The position numbers and the translations under genes are program-made. Of a stretch of 64,000 nucleotides of DNA, positions 9,712-19,336 are shown piece after piece. The notes beneath the pieces were generated by a model, which was not told where the DNA came from, did not search any database, and was given only the letters and a program-made list of their open reading frames with translations. The stretch's first letter is position 1, and every line of letters starts with the position of its first letter. Origin of the DNA: Nostoc sp. UHCC 0302 (lineage in GTDB: Bacteria > Cyanobacteriota > Cyanobacteriia > Cyanobacteriales > Nostocaceae); contig NZ_CP151099.1 in NCBI RefSeq assembly GCF_038096175.1, positions 5,434,001-5,498,000 on the forward strand. Reading direction: 5' to 3'.

Positions 9712-10296
9712 ATGACACAAGTTTCTTTAACAGAGCTAATAGCTGGCGCACAGGCTGGGTTGTTAGTCAGCTTTCCTACAGATACCGTTCCGGCGCTGGC
9801 AGCTACACCAGAAAAAGCTGGATTAATTTTTGCGGCTAAACAACGTAGCCAGGACAAACCTTTGATTTTGATGGCAGCTTGTGCTGAGGATTTGTGGCCT
9901 TATGTCAAAGGTAATGAAAAAGAGTATAAAATTTGGCAAGAACTAGTACACCAATATTGGCCGGGAGCGCTAACCTTGGTTTTGCCAGCGAGCGATTTCG
10001 TGCCAAAAGTGATGAACCCTAATGACCCAACTACAATTGGCATTCGAGTGCCGAAAAGTGCGATCGCCCAAACCATTTTGGCGAAAACAGGCCCTCTTGC
10101 CACGACTAGCGCCAATTTTTCCGGTCAGCCGCCTTTGCAAACAATGACAGAAATTGAGGCTCAGTTTCCCAAGGTTCTGACTCTAGCAAGCACAGAATTT
10201 CCGGACGAAATATCAGGCGTGGGTGTGCCTTCAACTGTTGTTAAATGGACAGGGATAAATTGGGAAATTTTGCGGCAAGGTGCGATTGTGATTTAG
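9712..10296 (+). CDS. tsaC: L-threonylcarbamoyladenylate synthase (TsaC/Sua5/YrdC family)
   Basis: Makes threonylcarbamoyl-AMP from threonine, bicarbonate and ATP, the substrate of TsaD in t6A tRNA modification. The 194-residue single-domain protein has SFPTDTVPALAA, KQRSQDKPLILM, the YWPGALTLVLPA motif, TIGIRVPKS and the late LATTSANFSGQPP, all standard for YrdC. It lacks the extra Sua5 C-terminal domain. The ATG at 9712 is preferred over an in-frame TTG at 9703 because the family begins at MTQVSLTEL. It follows prmC by 70 bp, so the two may be cotranscribed through the repeat. Confidence 0.93.
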   Translation: MTQVSLTELIAGAQAGLLVSFPTDTVPALAATPEKAGLIFAAKQRSQDKPLILMAACAEDLWPYVKGNEKEYKIWQELVHQYWPGALTLVLPASDFVPKVMNPNDPTTIGIRVPKSAIAQTILAKTGPLATTSANFSGQPPLQTMTEIEAQFPKVLTLASTEFPDEISGVGVPSTVVKWTGINWEILRQGAIVI

Positions 10297-10359
10297 ATGA
10301 AGGAGATAAGGAAGTAAGGAAAGGGGGCAGGGAGCAGGGGAGAGAGGGATAATAACTAC

Positions 10360-10408
10360 TGACCAATGACCAATGACCAATAACCAATGACAAATGACAA
10401 ATGACAAA
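10360..10408 (+). repeat. seven tandem heptamers (TGACCAA/TGACAAA) abutting a start codon
   Basis: Three TGACCAA, one TAACCAA and three TGACAAA heptamers run without a gap from 10360 to 10408 and end 2 nt before the ATG of the histidine-kinase-like gene. They occupy the place of the ribosome site. Confidence 0.9.
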
Positions 10409-10410
10409 TT

Positions 10411-11355
10411 ATGAATTGGAGCAACTGGATATATCTGGGAGCAGGACTGTTACTGGGAATGGGTTTTCATCGATTATTTGCACGGTCGTCGTCAAACGTT
10501 TTATCTAGCTCATCTCCAGTAGCGCCATTAGAGCAACAGCCTATGTCACCGATTTTGCAACAGATGAAGCAAACGCAGTTGGCATACCAAATGGCAAAGG
10601 AAATGAGCCAGTTTAAAGCTGGTTTTTTGGCGCGTACTACTCATGAATTGCGATCGCCGCTTAGCGGCCTAATTGGGTTACATCAGTTAATTTTGTCAGA
10701 TTTGTGTGAAGACCCAGCTGAAGAGCGAGAATTTATTGCTCAAGCTCACGAACGGACGCTGAAACTGCTCAAGTTGATGGATGAAATTCTTAGTGTTGCT
10801 AGAACCGAACACGGCACTAACAAATTAGATATTCAGCCGAAACCCTTAGCTGAAGTTTTGGAGGAGGTTTATAACTTAACTTATATGCTGGCGGCAAATC
10901 GCAATTTTTCTTTACGTATGTTACCTGCCGAGCCAGAAATTTATGTTTTGGCAGATCAGCGCTGGCTCCGCCAGGTGTTGATAAATTTAGTAGATACTGC
11001 TATTGCTCACATGGAGGAAGGCAGTATCTGTATTTCCAGTAATATTCAGACAAGTAATTTTGTTGAGATTTGGCTGGATGTGCCAACTGATGCCATACCT
11101 TGGAGCGAGCCAATTGATTTGATTAAATCCGAAGCAAAGCCAAGCCAAAAGACTGACCAAGAAAACACTGCTCTTTCTCCAGGAATGAAGCTATTACTCA
11201 ATCAAACTCTGCTGGAAGTTATGGGAGGAAAATTGGAAATCCTTCCCACTCCAACCATTAAGGAACCATCTGAGCAGCTTACCAGACTACAAGTTTCTAT
11301 CCCCCTAGCGATTCCTGAAACTCAACTTCTGAATCAGGAAGCGAAGCAAGGCTAG
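10411..11355 (+). CDS. histidine-kinase-like protein with degenerate ATPase domain
   Basis: A 314-residue protein with one N-terminal membrane segment (about residues 6-22), a HisKA dimerisation domain with a good H-box (TTHELRSPLSGLIG, His78), and a HATPase region that has lost its key boxes: the N-box reads INLVDTAIAHM where NLLxNA is expected, the G1 box DxGxG is replaced around DVPTDAIP, and the G2 box is reduced to SPGMKLLL before LEVMGGKLEI. ATP binding is therefore doubtful. It could be a phosphate acceptor, a dimerisation partner or a scaffold for other kinases. No response regulator is adjacent. Its 3' end overlaps the convergent acetyltransferase gene by 59 bp. Confidence 0.75.
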   Translation: MNWSNWIYLGAGLLLGMGFHRLFARSSSNVLSSSSPVAPLEQQPMSPILQQMKQTQLAYQMAKEMSQFKAGFLARTTHELRSPLSGLIGLHQLILSDLCEDPAEEREFIAQAHERTLKLLKLMDEILSVARTEHGTNKLDIQPKPLAEVLEEVYNLTYMLAANRNFSLRMLPAEPEIYVLADQRWLRQVLINLVDTAIAHMEEGSICISSNIQTSNFVEIWLDVPTDAIPWSEPIDLIKSEAKPSQKTDQENTALSPGMKLLLNQTLLEVMGGKLEILPTPTIKEPSEQLTRLQVSIPLAIPETQLLNQEAKQG

Positions 11356-11821
11356 TTTGGTTGCATAACACCATTGTGGTGGTAGTGTTGGGTTGGAAAC
11401 CAATCTTTTCGTAGAAACCTTGCTGGTGAGTAGTCATCAGGTACACGCGTTCAACATCCTTTATCCGCGGATGACTCAAAACAGTTTGCACTAAATTTTT
11501 TCCCAACCCACTACTACGATATTCTGGGTGAATCACAACATCCCAAATTGTGGCGCGATAGATGCCATCAGAAGTTGCCCTAGCAAAGCCGATGAGTCTC
11601 TCTCCATCACAAGCCCAAACCACTGGCTCGCTGTTGGCAATGGCAATGCTTAAATCTTCAATACTGCGCCCTTTTGCCCAGAAAGCTGAAACATTTAATA
11701 GCTCTTGCAGCTGGTAAAGGTCAATTTCAGACTTGCGTAGGCATAGTCCGTCGTAGACATCGCTTTCGGTGCAGCGGATCTGTTCGCTAAATTGAATCTG
11801 AGGATAGTTCATGTATTGCAC
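11297..11821 (-). CDS. GNAT N-acetyltransferase, Ycf52-like paralogue
   Basis: A 174-residue GNAT protein. The core [36 protein letters not shown] carries the acetyl-CoA loop and closely matches the gene at 6332-6883; the C-terminal part has VYLMTTHQQGFYEKIGFQ. The substrate is unknown. The first residues (MQYMNYP) allow starts at 11821 or 11812. The last 19 or so codons are read from the same DNA as the end of the convergent kinase-like gene, and the C-terminal tail after NTTTTMVLCNQ has no family counterpart. Confidence 0.82.
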   Translation of the reverse strand: MQYMNYPQIQFSEQIRCTESDVYDGLCLRKSEIDLYQLQELLNVSAFWAKGRSIEDLSIAIANSEPVVWACDGERLIGFARATSDGIYRATIWDVVIHPEYRSSGLGKNLVQTVLSHPRIKDVERVYLMTTHQQGFYEKIGFQPNTTTTMVLCNQTSLASLPDSEVEFQESLGG

Positions 11822-11928
11822 CCAATTTTGACGGTATCTTTGTTATTGTTCAGTCATAATTTTGCTAAAAATTACTGAAAGTGTATATAAGTGTAAAGAT
11901 TTAAAAATTTAATTCTCTGGGCAAATAT

Positions 11929-12342
11929 TTAATGACAAATCCATTTCCACAGAGGATGAGTTTGTCCCTGCTGACGGATGAAGCAAACTTGTTTTTCTAG
12001 ACGTTGTTTTTCCTGTTGTGGTAATCCAAATAAAAGATTTCGACTTTGCCAAACTAAAACAGCAGCAGTCATTGATATACAAAAGGCTAGACCAAGAGTA
12101 GACAATGGGTGGTAGAAGAGTCCATATCGCACTGCCACCCAAGTAAAATATTCATGCCACAAGGCAATTTCTCTACGTAAATTCCACAAGCAAACAGGCC
12201 CAAGAATCAGCCACAAACAGCTAACAAATAGCCACCTACCATATATTGTCAATTGGTGTAGCTTTTGTACTTGTTGAGCAAAAGATGGGTCGGAGTTCTC
12301 AAACTCTGAGCCAGTGAGTAATGGGTCTTTTGGTTGATCCAT
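11929..12342 (-). CDS. small two-span membrane protein of unknown function
   Basis: A 137-residue protein, not recognised. A soluble N-terminal part (MDQPKDPLLTGSEFENSDPS) is followed by two membrane segments, about residues 38-58 (WLFVSCLWLILGPVCLWNL) and 83-103 (LGLAFCISMTAAVLVWQS), and a basic Gln-rich tail. The ATG at 12342 is preferred; a GTG start at 12408 would add 22 residues. It is directly downstream of secF on the same strand, so it may be cotranscribed with secD-secF; a link to protein export is only a guess from position. Confidence 0.55.
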   Translation of the reverse strand: MDQPKDPLLTGSEFENSDPSFAQQVQKLHQLTIYGRWLFVSCLWLILGPVCLWNLRREIALWHEYFTWVAVRYGLFYHPLSTLGLAFCISMTAAVLVWQSRNLLFGLPQQEKQRLEKQVCFIRQQGQTHPLWKWICH

Positions 12343-12414
12343 AAGGGAAGAAAATTGCAAGGTGCAGGTACGCAATTCAAAATGCTTTAATCCAATTGTG
12401 AAATGCACACGGGT

Positions 12415-13404
12415 TTAACTATCTTGGGAACTGGCAGGTGTATCAATCGACTCAGCACTATCTACCGCATAAGATTGTCCGCTGCGTTCTCGCCACCAAA
12501 CCAGGAGCGTACTAGCGATAAAAATACTAGAGTAAGCGCCCATCGTAAAGCCAACAATCAATGCTAAGGAAAAATTCCTCAGTGTTTCTCCCCCAAATAG
12601 AAAGATAGCAAGTAATGTCAGCAACACGGTTAAGGTAGTATTGATTGACCTTGCTAAAGTTTGGTTAACTGCATCATCAACAATCTCGGCAATCGGTCGT
12701 TGAGGATTGATCTTGATCGTTTCCCGAATGCGATCGTAAATTACCACTGTGTCATTGACTGAGAAACCTGTAATGGTAAGTAAGGCGACAATAAAGAGGC
12801 TATCTACTTCAATACCTAATACCAAACCCAAAATTGAGAATACCCCGACCGTGATCAAGATATCGTGGAATAGGGCAACGATCGCAAACACGGCATAATC
12901 TAACTGGAAACGGAAGCTCATGTAGATAGTAATGCCAATGAAGGAAACTATCAGAGCTATGACGCCAGACCTAAATAATTCTCTCCCCAAGGTAGGGCCA
13001 ACGGAGTCTATTTGATTTTTTTGCGGATCAAAAACGCCAATTTTTTCGCTTAAGGCGTTCTGTAACTTAGTGCGTTGCTCAACATCCAAGTTTTTTGTCC
13101 GAATCAATACACCATTTTCTCCACCATTTTCCGAGATAACTTGGATACTGCTATCACCCAGTCCTTGTTCTTTAGCGACATCCCGGACAGCGTTAATATC
13201 AATTGCTTGGTCGCAGTTACCAGGTTTGTTACAGTCCCGCACAAACTGCAACCGCGTACCACCTACAAAATCTAAGCCAGGGCGTAGTGGTGCGCGAATG
13301 TCTGGTTGTTGCCAAGAAATCACCATTGAGATGATACCAGCGAGGATGATCACAGCAGAAATAATCCACCAAAGCGATCGCGATTTGTTAATATTCAGTT
13401 TCAT
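12415..13404 (-). CDS. secF: protein translocase subunit SecF
   Basis: SecF, with SecD, uses the proton motive force to help pull proteins through SecYEG. The 329-residue product has the first membrane helix (about 11-30), the periplasmic domain with [13 protein letters not shown], and five further helices with [14 protein letters not shown] in the conserved TM4 region. It overlaps the secD stop by 4 nt (ATGA type), so the two are translationally coupled. Confidence 0.97.
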   Translation of the reverse strand: MKLNINKSRSLWWIISAVIILAGIISMVISWQQPDIRAPLRPGLDFVGGTRLQFVRDCNKPGNCDQAIDINAVRDVAKEQGLGDSSIQVISENGGENGVLIRTKNLDVEQRTKLQNALSEKIGVFDPQKNQIDSVGPTLGRELFRSGVIALIVSFIGITIYMSFRFQLDYAVFAIVALFHDILITVGVFSILGLVLGIEVDSLFIVALLTITGFSVNDTVVIYDRIRETIKINPQRPIAEIVDDAVNQTLARSINTTLTVLLTLLAIFLFGGETLRNFSLALIVGFTMGAYSSIFIASTLLVWWRERSGQSYAVDSAESIDTPASSQDS

Positions 13405-14834
13405 TGGGTTACCTCTGCCTTATTTGAAGTTGGCAGGTTCGGACAAAAAAGTTCTGGCTTCCGCAAAGATGGAATTGCAATTGCCAAAAACATCAATGTA
13501 CGACTACAGGTAATTGCAGTAAACATACTCACCGCGACTCCTAAAGCTAAGGTAAGGGCAAAGCCTTTGACCAAACCAGACCCCAGCCAAAACAGGGCAG
13601 CACAAGCAATCCATGTAGTAACGTTGCTATCTAAAATACTGGAAAATGCTCGGTAAAAGCCGGATTCTACAGAACGATATAGCGATTTTCCCGCCTGCAA
13701 TTCTTCTCGCGTCCGCTCAAAAATTAACACGTTGGCATCAACCGCCATCCCAATGCTGAGAATAAAACCAGCAATTCCCGGCAAAGTTAGAGTAACGCCC
13801 AACAGAGCAAAGGTTGCCCAAGTCAATAGTGAGTAGATAACTAGTGCCACATCTGCAATTAGTCCTGGTAAACGATAGTAAAACACCATGAATATTAATA
13901 CTAAAGTCAAACCACCGACTCCAGCATAAATACTACTTTGAATACTATCTCTGCCTAAAGTTGCCCCGACTGTCCGCCTTTCTGCAATTTCTACTGGTAC
14001 AGGTAATGCCCCACCGCGTAGCTGTACGCCTAAGTCGTTGGCTTCTTGTGCGGTAAACCGACCTGTAATGACGGCAGAACCACCAGTAATCCCAGTTGCG
14101 GCAAATTCTGGGCCAACAGTAGGAGCGCTAATTAGTCCGTTATCCAAAAAGATACCAATGCTACGTCCAGTACCAGCGAGGTTTTTGGTTAATTCAGCAA
14201 ACAGTTCACCACCCTTTTGGTCGAAGCGAATGGCAACATTCCAGTTGTTGCCTTGAGTGGGTTCACCAGCAGCATCCTTGAGGTATTTGCCATCTAGTGG
14301 TGGCTTGGTGCTTTCAAACAATTCGGCGATCGCTTGATTATTTTTCTGCAACTCTTCTTGATTTTTAGCAATTGCGGCCTTATCGTTGCTCTTTCGCAAC
14401 TCTTCTTGCTTTGCTTTCAATCCAGCTCTCGATGATTGGAAAGCATAGAGTTGGGGTTCTGTACTAGGCTTTTGCGTACGAAATTCTAACTGTGCCGTAC
14501 CACCTAATATCCGTTCCGCTTGCTCTGGGTCGTTGACCCCTGGTAGTTGCACTAATATTTTGTCTGTACCGACCGTTTGAATTACTGGCTCGGAAACGCC
14601 TAGACCGTTAATCCGTCCTTCAACAACTTTTCTAACACCTTCTAATTCTCGTTCAGTGATTCGGGGAATTTCCGCTGATGGTTTTACCTGAATTGTCAGC
14701 TGTGAACCTCCCCGCAAATCCAGTCCCAAAGGTATGGGAATCGTAGCAATCACCGTAATAGCGGCGATTACCAAAACTAATATCAAAGCTAATAGCGATC
14801 GCTGTCTTTGCATACCATAACTCGCAACTGCCAA
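13401..14834 (-). CDS. secD: protein translocase subunit SecD
   Basis: SecD works with SecF in the membrane. The 477-residue product has an N-terminal helix, the P1 motif [16 protein letters not shown], a periplasmic domain with [21 protein letters not shown], and the membrane half with [30 protein letters not shown]. The insert around residues 140-190 is Gln/Lys/Glu-rich and coiled-coil-like. Start: Met1 or Met8 (MQRQRSLL); Met8 fits shorter homologues. It is the first gene of secD-secF. Confidence 0.97.
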   Translation of the reverse strand: MAVASYGMQRQRSLLALILVLVIAAITVIATIPIPLGLDLRGGSQLTIQVKPSAEIPRITERELEGVRKVVEGRINGLGVSEPVIQTVGTDKILVQLPGVNDPEQAERILGGTAQLEFRTQKPSTEPQLYAFQSSRAGLKAKQEELRKSNDKAAIAKNQEELQKNNQAIAELFESTKPPLDGKYLKDAAGEPTQGNNWNVAIRFDQKGGELFAELTKNLAGTGRSIGIFLDNGLISAPTVGPEFAATGITGGSAVITGRFTAQEANDLGVQLRGGALPVPVEIAERRTVGATLGRDSIQSSIYAGVGGLTLVLIFMVFYYRLPGLIADVALVIYSLLTWATFALLGVTLTLPGIAGFILSIGMAVDANVLIFERTREELQAGKSLYRSVESGFYRAFSSILDSNVTTWIACAALFWLGSGLVKGFALTLALGVAVSMFTAITCSRTLMFLAIAIPSLRKPELFCPNLPTSNKAEVTQ

Positions 14835-14859
14835 ACGCTATAATAGCGTTCTTTTGTAG

Positions 14860-15098
14860 AGTTATGAGTAAGTATTAGGGATTAGGTACTGGGTACACTT
14901 CCCTGCGGGACGCTCCGCGTAGCTTGCTTCCCCGGAGGGGTACAACAAGCTCAGTGCATCGCTGGGGATTGGGTACTAGGGATTAGGGATTAGGTACTGA
15001 GGATTGTCTATTCCCCTTGTCCCCCGAAGTTCTGAGCGTTAGCTTCCAGCGCTCAGACTTCTCTCCTTGCCCCTTCGCCCCTCATCCCCCAATCCCAG
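14860..15098. repeat. repeat cluster upstream of secD
   Basis: Contains ATTAGGGATTAGG and GGGTACTAGGGATTAGG words, a GCGGGACGCTCCGCGTAGC palindrome and GAAGTCTGAGCG-like arms around 15028-15062. It separates secD from pdhB. No gene is visible. Confidence 0.6.
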
Positions 15099-15101
15099 AT
15101 A

Positions 15102-16085
15102 TTAGACTCGCAAAGCTAACATTTTTTCCACTGCTTCTACTATTTGCTCTGGTTGGACAATTGTTAGTCGCTCCAGATTGCCGTTGTAAGGCGTAGGAAT
15201 ATCTTGGGAAGAAAGCCGCAGCACTGGCGCATCTAATTCATCAAACAAGCGATCATTAATTGAGGCGATGACTTCGGCTCCAATACCCGCAGTTCGCATG
15301 GACTCTTCCACGACAATCACACGATGAGTTTTACGTACTGATGCTCCAATAGTGTCAAAATCTAATGGTTTAAGTGATATTAAATCAATTACTTCTGGGT
15401 CATAACCTTGTTTTTCCAAAGTTTTTACTGCTTGCAACACATGATGCCGCATCCGTGAATAAGTAATAATTGTGACATCTTTTCCTGGACGCACAAGTTC
15501 TGCTTTATCCAAAGGCAGGAGGTATTCTTCTTCTGGTAAGTCTTCTTTCAAGTTGTATAGCAGGACGTGTTCAAAGAACAAAACCGGATTATCATCCCTG
15601 ATAGCGGATTTGAGCAATCCTTTAGCATTTCTGGGTGTGGAACAGGCAACTATCTTTAACCCAGGCACGGCTTGGAAGTAGGTTTCTAGTCGCTGGGAAT
15701 GTTCTGCTCCTAATTGCCGTCCCACACCACCAGGGCCCCGGATGACCATCGGAATTTTAAAGTTACCGCCAGAAGTATAACGGAGCATTCCAGCGTTGTT
15801 GGATATTTGGTTGAAAGCAAGTAGTAGAAAGCCCATATTCATGCCTTCAATTATGGGCCGTAAGCCAGTCATCGCTGCTCCCACTGCTAAGCCTGTAAAG
15901 CTATTTTCAGCGATGGGAGTGTCTAGAATTCGGAGTTCGCCATACTTTTGGTACAGGTCTTTGGTAACTTTGTAGGAACCGCCGTAGTGGCCTACATCTT
16001 CACCAAGAACAAACACGCTGGAGTCACGCGCCATTTCTTCATCAATAGCTTCCCGTAAGGCGTTGAAAAATAGTGTTTCTGCCAT
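15102..16085 (-). CDS. pdhB: pyruvate dehydrogenase E1 component, beta subunit
   Basis: The beta subunit of the thiamine-pyrophosphate-dependent E1 enzyme that converts pyruvate to the acetyl group on E2, feeding acetyl-CoA synthesis. The 327-residue product has normal length, with the start [62 protein letters not shown], and the C-terminal transketolase half with [11 protein letters not shown] and [19 protein letters not shown]. The alpha subunit is not nearby, as is common in cyanobacteria. Confidence 0.96.
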   Translation of the reverse strand: MAETLFFNALREAIDEEMARDSSVFVLGEDVGHYGGSYKVTKDLYQKYGELRILDTPIAENSFTGLAVGAAMTGLRPIIEGMNMGFLLLAFNQISNNAGMLRYTSGGNFKIPMVIRGPGGVGRQLGAEHSQRLETYFQAVPGLKIVACSTPRNAKGLLKSAIRDDNPVLFFEHVLLYNLKEDLPEEEYLLPLDKAELVRPGKDVTIITYSRMRHHVLQAVKTLEKQGYDPEVIDLISLKPLDFDTIGASVRKTHRVIVVEESMRTAGIGAEVIASINDRLFDELDAPVLRLSSQDIPTPYNGNLERLTIVQPEQIVEAVEKMLALRV

Positions 16086-16568
16086 TTAGACCTTTAAGAC
16101 GATTATGGTTTTAGAATCTTATCGTGCTGCTTTGGCAAATACCGTGAGCGATCGCACTAGTTAGAGATTAGGATGTTGAAACTAACTGCTCCAGGTACAG
16201 AGGGATAAAAGGTAAATTTCCTTGTTATTGCCCTGCCTCTTCTGCTATCTAATTGCTATTTTGCCGTTAGCTACACAGTCATTACCGACATCACTACATA
16301 AAGTCTCTTTCCCAAACCAAAAATTTACGCAAAAGTACTGTACTTCATGTGTGGGTGACTCATCAAATAGCTGAGGCAAATTGGCTAGTTTTTTAGAGAC
16401 ATTGGGGGCTTAAAATTTTATTACCAAGATAAAAATCCCTACCCCTCAAGTAATGATGATACATGAACCCTATTTGCTGGAGTTAGCCAAAGCATAAATT
16501 AGATTTTATCTGTTTTACGAAGTCTCTACACAAAAGAACAGATATTGCAAAATTCACCTAGCACCTGA
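16086..16568. other. spacer upstream of pdhB, nothing recognised
   Basis: AT-rich 483 bp between the XRE gene and pdhB (both minus strand). It must contain the pdhB promoter. I see no RNA gene, repeat or credible small ORF. Confidence 0.5.
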
Positions 16569-16859
16569 TTAACTGCAAACTGGTGAATCAGTCACCTGAG
16601 ATGCTGGATTGTCTGGAAAGCGTTTAGGTCTTCCTGGTTTGCGTTTATGACGCTGACTGATTGATTTTTCGCTTGCAACTGCCAATTCTTCAGGTGTACA
16701 TTTGAACAGACGCAAAGCATCTACATATTTTTTGGGCGTCATTGTCGGTTCAGTACGCCCAGCTTCCCAGTTGCGAACACTGGTTTCACTGATTGCAAGC
16801 CTGAAGGCAACCTCTGCACGGCTCAAACCCGCACGCTCTCTCAGGACTTGCATATCCAT
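16569..16859 (-). CDS. XRE-family helix-turn-helix regulator
   Basis: A 96-residue protein with an N-terminal HTH_3/XRE domain (residues 2-58: LRERAGLSRAEVAFRLAISETSVRNWEAGRTEPTM) and a basic C-terminal tail (SISQRHKRKPGRPKRFPDN) that contains an AT-hook-like KPGRPKR. AGGGAG stands 9 nt before the ATG. A near-perfect palindrome overlaps its likely promoter, which suggests autoregulation. The targets are unknown. Similar small regulators are common in Nostocales. Confidence 0.85.
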   Translation of the reverse strand: MDMQVLRERAGLSRAEVAFRLAISETSVRNWEAGRTEPTMTPKKYVDALRLFKCTPEELAVASEKSISQRHKRKPGRPKRFPDNPASQVTDSPVCS

Positions 16860-16903
16860 ATCTCATGCTCCCTTGAAAATATAGAATATGTTTATTAAAT
16901 CGA

Positions 16904-16920
16904 TTGACATTTAATGTCAA
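16904..16920 (-). promoter_or_regulatory. palindromic operator overlapping the XRE-gene promoter
   Basis: TTGACATTTAATGTCAA is a 17-nt palindrome (8-nt arms around one base). Read on the minus strand its first half is a consensus -35 TTGACA, with TAATAA 17 nt further as a -10, about 30 nt before the XRE gene start. A protein bound here would block the promoter. Confidence 0.65.
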
Positions 16921-16996
16921 TTGCGAAAAATTTGTTAACTATCTTCCTTTATAAGCGATCGCTTCATACTCTGGCAAACGTGGCTTACATACTAAT

Positions 16997-17061
16997 AATC
17001 TCACGCCCAAACACCAAAGCACAAAGAAAAACTCTGTGCCTCCGCGTCTGTGCGTGAGATT
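16997..17061. terminator. inverted repeat downstream of hemB
   Basis: AATCTCACGC (16997-17006) pairs perfectly with GCGTGAGATT (17052-17061), with further CACAAAG/CTCTGTG pairing inside. Such ACCAAAGCACAAAG words are common bacterial intergenic repeats. It lies 35 nt beyond the hemB stop. Confidence 0.45.
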
Positions 17062-17095
17062 GTCCAGAAAAATTATCATTCTTCAACCGTTTAAC

Positions 17096-18076
17096 TTACT
17101 TTAACCATCGCGCTGCATCTTTAGCGTGGTAAGTCAAAATCAAGTCACTACCAGCACGTTTAAACCCAGTTAAAGTTTCCAAAACCACACGCTCCTCATC
17201 AATCCAACCATTGAGGGCAGCGGCTTTAACCATTGAATATTCACCAGAGACATTGTAAGCTGCAACAGGTAAATTGGTAGCTTCCTTCACACGCCAGATA
17301 ATGTCCATGTATGCCAAAGCTGGCTTAACCATGAGCATATCAGCCCCTTCAGCGATATCCAATTCAATTTCTTTAATGGCTTCACGGGCGTTACCTGGAT
17401 CCATTTGATAGGTTCTGCGATCGCCAAACTGTGGTGTTGAGTCAGCTGCATCTCGAAACGGGCCATAATAAGCTGAAGCATACTTAGCAGCATAAGACAA
17501 AATCGGCGTGTCTTGAAATCCGGCTTCATCTAAACCCGCGCGAATTGCCTGCACAAAGCCATCCATCATTCCCGAAGGTGCGATGATATCAGCACCAGCT
17601 TTTGCTTGCGAAACCGCTGTTTTTTTCAGCAATTCCAAAGTTGGATCATTTAAAACTCTTCCTGTCAAATCACCAACTTGCAGATAACCGCAGTGACCGT
17701 GGCTAGTGTATTCACACAGACAGGTATCTGCAATGATAATTAAATCTGGTACTGCTTCCTTCACCGCAGTAGACGCTTTTTGGACGATGCCGCAATCGTG
17801 CCAAGCACCAGTAGCATCTACATCTTTATCCGCCGGAATCCCAAATAAAATAATGGCAGGAATTCCCAAGTCATAAACTTCTTTTGCCTCTTCGACAATC
17901 TTGTCTACAGAAAGCTGATAAACTCCTGGCATTGATTTGACTTCATTGGCAATTCCATCACCAGGTACAGCAAACAGAGGATAAATTAAATCATTCGTTG
18001 TTAATACAGTTTCGCGCACCATCCGGCGCAATTGAGGATGGGTACGCAAACGGCGAGGTCTATGAATGGGAAACAT
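17096..18076 (-). CDS. hemB: porphobilinogen synthase (delta-aminolevulinate dehydratase)
   Basis: Condenses two 5-aminolevulinate molecules to porphobilinogen, the second committed step to heme, chlorophyll and phycobilins. The 326-residue product is full length: [18 protein letters not shown], the metal-site segment [16 protein letters not shown], the Schiff-base lysine regions [10 protein letters not shown] and [15 protein letters not shown], and [12 protein letters not shown]. Start fixed by the family N-terminus MFPIHRPRR. Monocistronic. Confidence 0.97.
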   Translation of the reverse strand: MFPIHRPRRLRTHPQLRRMVRETVLTTNDLIYPLFAVPGDGIANEVKSMPGVYQLSVDKIVEEAKEVYDLGIPAIILFGIPADKDVDATGAWHDCGIVQKASTAVKEAVPDLIIIADTCLCEYTSHGHCGYLQVGDLTGRVLNDPTLELLKKTAVSQAKAGADIIAPSGMMDGFVQAIRAGLDEAGFQDTPILSYAAKYASAYYGPFRDAADSTPQFGDRRTYQMDPGNAREAIKEIELDIAEGADMLMVKPALAYMDIIWRVKEATNLPVAAYNVSGEYSMVKAAALNGWIDEERVVLETLTGFKRAGSDLILTYHAKDAARWLK

Positions 18077-18861
18077 AGGGATTTTTCAAAGTAAGACTAA
18101 CTTGTGGGTCAATGCTCTACATCCATTCTTGGTGCTTGCTTGCCCCATGAAGTATTATGGTACGACGACCCTAAGCCAAGTTTTCACACTATCAATTATT
18201 AATTATCAAACATTAACATCTAAGTGAAATGGTTACAGGTTACCTCACTGCCGATTGAATGCTCTGGATAATTTCCTGTACCACCTCTGTACTATTCCAA
18301 TAACTGAGGTGAGCTTTGCTGCTACTTAGCAAAAGGTTATGACTTTACCTAATTGCAGCATTTTTCGGAAAAGTAGAGGCACGCTCTAGCGCATATTTAC
18401 GTGTATAAAAGCTGTACTACCCAAACAGGAATTTAAAATTACTGTTGTCTTGGTCTTTAATGGAGAAGTTCAGAGCGATGTCTACGATAAGCCGCTGCTG
18501 CGTCTACGCACCCTACCTCACTTCTCTTCAAACGAAAAAAGCTTACTAAGTAAGCTTTTTGCAATTTTGAATGGTTAGTTTATTTATGCCGTCTGCTACT
18601 TGCAGGAAGTGTTAATGGACACAAAACAAAGCGTCACAAAAGCAAGGTAAAACATTCCTACTGTCAGAGAGACTACAAGTAGTGCTTAACTGTCTTTTGC
18701 CCTACTCTAAATCAAGATGTGGGGCAATTTTGTATTTTACAGCTTGGTTGAGAGTTCTGTTACGAACTGAAAAAACATCAAAGCTCTCAGCAAAGTAATC
18801 AAGGAGATTGGGTAATATGGCATTGATTCAGCAACCAAATTACCTACTACCATAATTTGTA
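18077..18861. other. 785-bp spacer with one hairpin
   Basis: AT-rich, apart from a dispersed repeat near 18475-18515 (GTCTACGATAAGCCGCTGCT type). AAGCTTAC/GTAAGCTT (18539-18557) makes an 8-bp hairpin with A- and T-runs on its two sides, usable as a terminator on either strand, possibly ending a short unannotated transcript. No credible ORF is seen. Confidence 0.5.
18535..18560. terminator. bidirectional intrinsic terminator-like hairpin
   Basis: AAGCTTAC (18539-18546), loop TAA, GTAAGCTT (18550-18557), preceded by an A-run and followed by TTT. No gene ends nearby, so it may terminate an unseen RNA. Confidence 0.5.
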
Positions 18862-19212
18862 CTAAAGAATTCGGAAAATAAAGGGATAGCGAAAGGGTGT
18901 GTCAGGATTGCTAAAAACCGAGGCGATCGCCCAAATAGTTAGTCCCCAGTGCAATAGATAGCCAAGACCTGCCAGCGGGAACAGCAAACCAAATGATATC
19001 ACCAGCAATACTGCAATAATCAAGCCATAAAACCAGACATTAAAATGGAAATTGATAGATTCTTTGGCATTTTCTTTAACAACAGGATCATCACTTAGGA
19101 AAAGTAGGGCAATAGGTACACCTACAGATACAAAAGTAGTGCTAAAAAAAATGGCTCCATGAGATAAAGCAGATAAAAGTTTTCGCTTATCTGAGTCGTA
19201 CATTCTATTCAC
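18862..19212 (-). CDS. DUF4870-type membrane protein
   Basis: A 116-residue protein with the DUF4870 layout: LLSALSHGAIFFSTTFVSVGVPIALLFL, the conserved VKENAKESINFHFN loop, then two more hydrophobic segments. Three to four membrane spans in all. Function unknown; family members resemble Tic20-like small membrane proteins in topology. Starts at 19212 or 19203 (MYDSDKRK) are possible. Divergent from prfC. Confidence 0.8.
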   Translation of the reverse strand: MNRMYDSDKRKLLSALSHGAIFFSTTFVSVGVPIALLFLSDDPVVKENAKESINFHFNVWFYGLIIAVLLVISFGLLFPLAGLGYLLHWGLTIWAIASVFSNPDTPFRYPFIFRIL

Positions 19213-19336
19213 CCATCAATTTCGGTTTTTCATTATATTACGACCCGATTGCGAGCATCATTGTCTTAAGATTGAAAGACTCGCTAGAGTAAGAAAAAAT
19301 TAAGTTAAGTTAATTAAAAAGCAAACAAATACAATT

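Noticed and set aside
10360-10408. CRISPR array
   Set aside because: The repeats are contiguous 7-mers with no spacers. The same holds for the other heptamer arrays; no CRISPR array or cas gene is present in the window.
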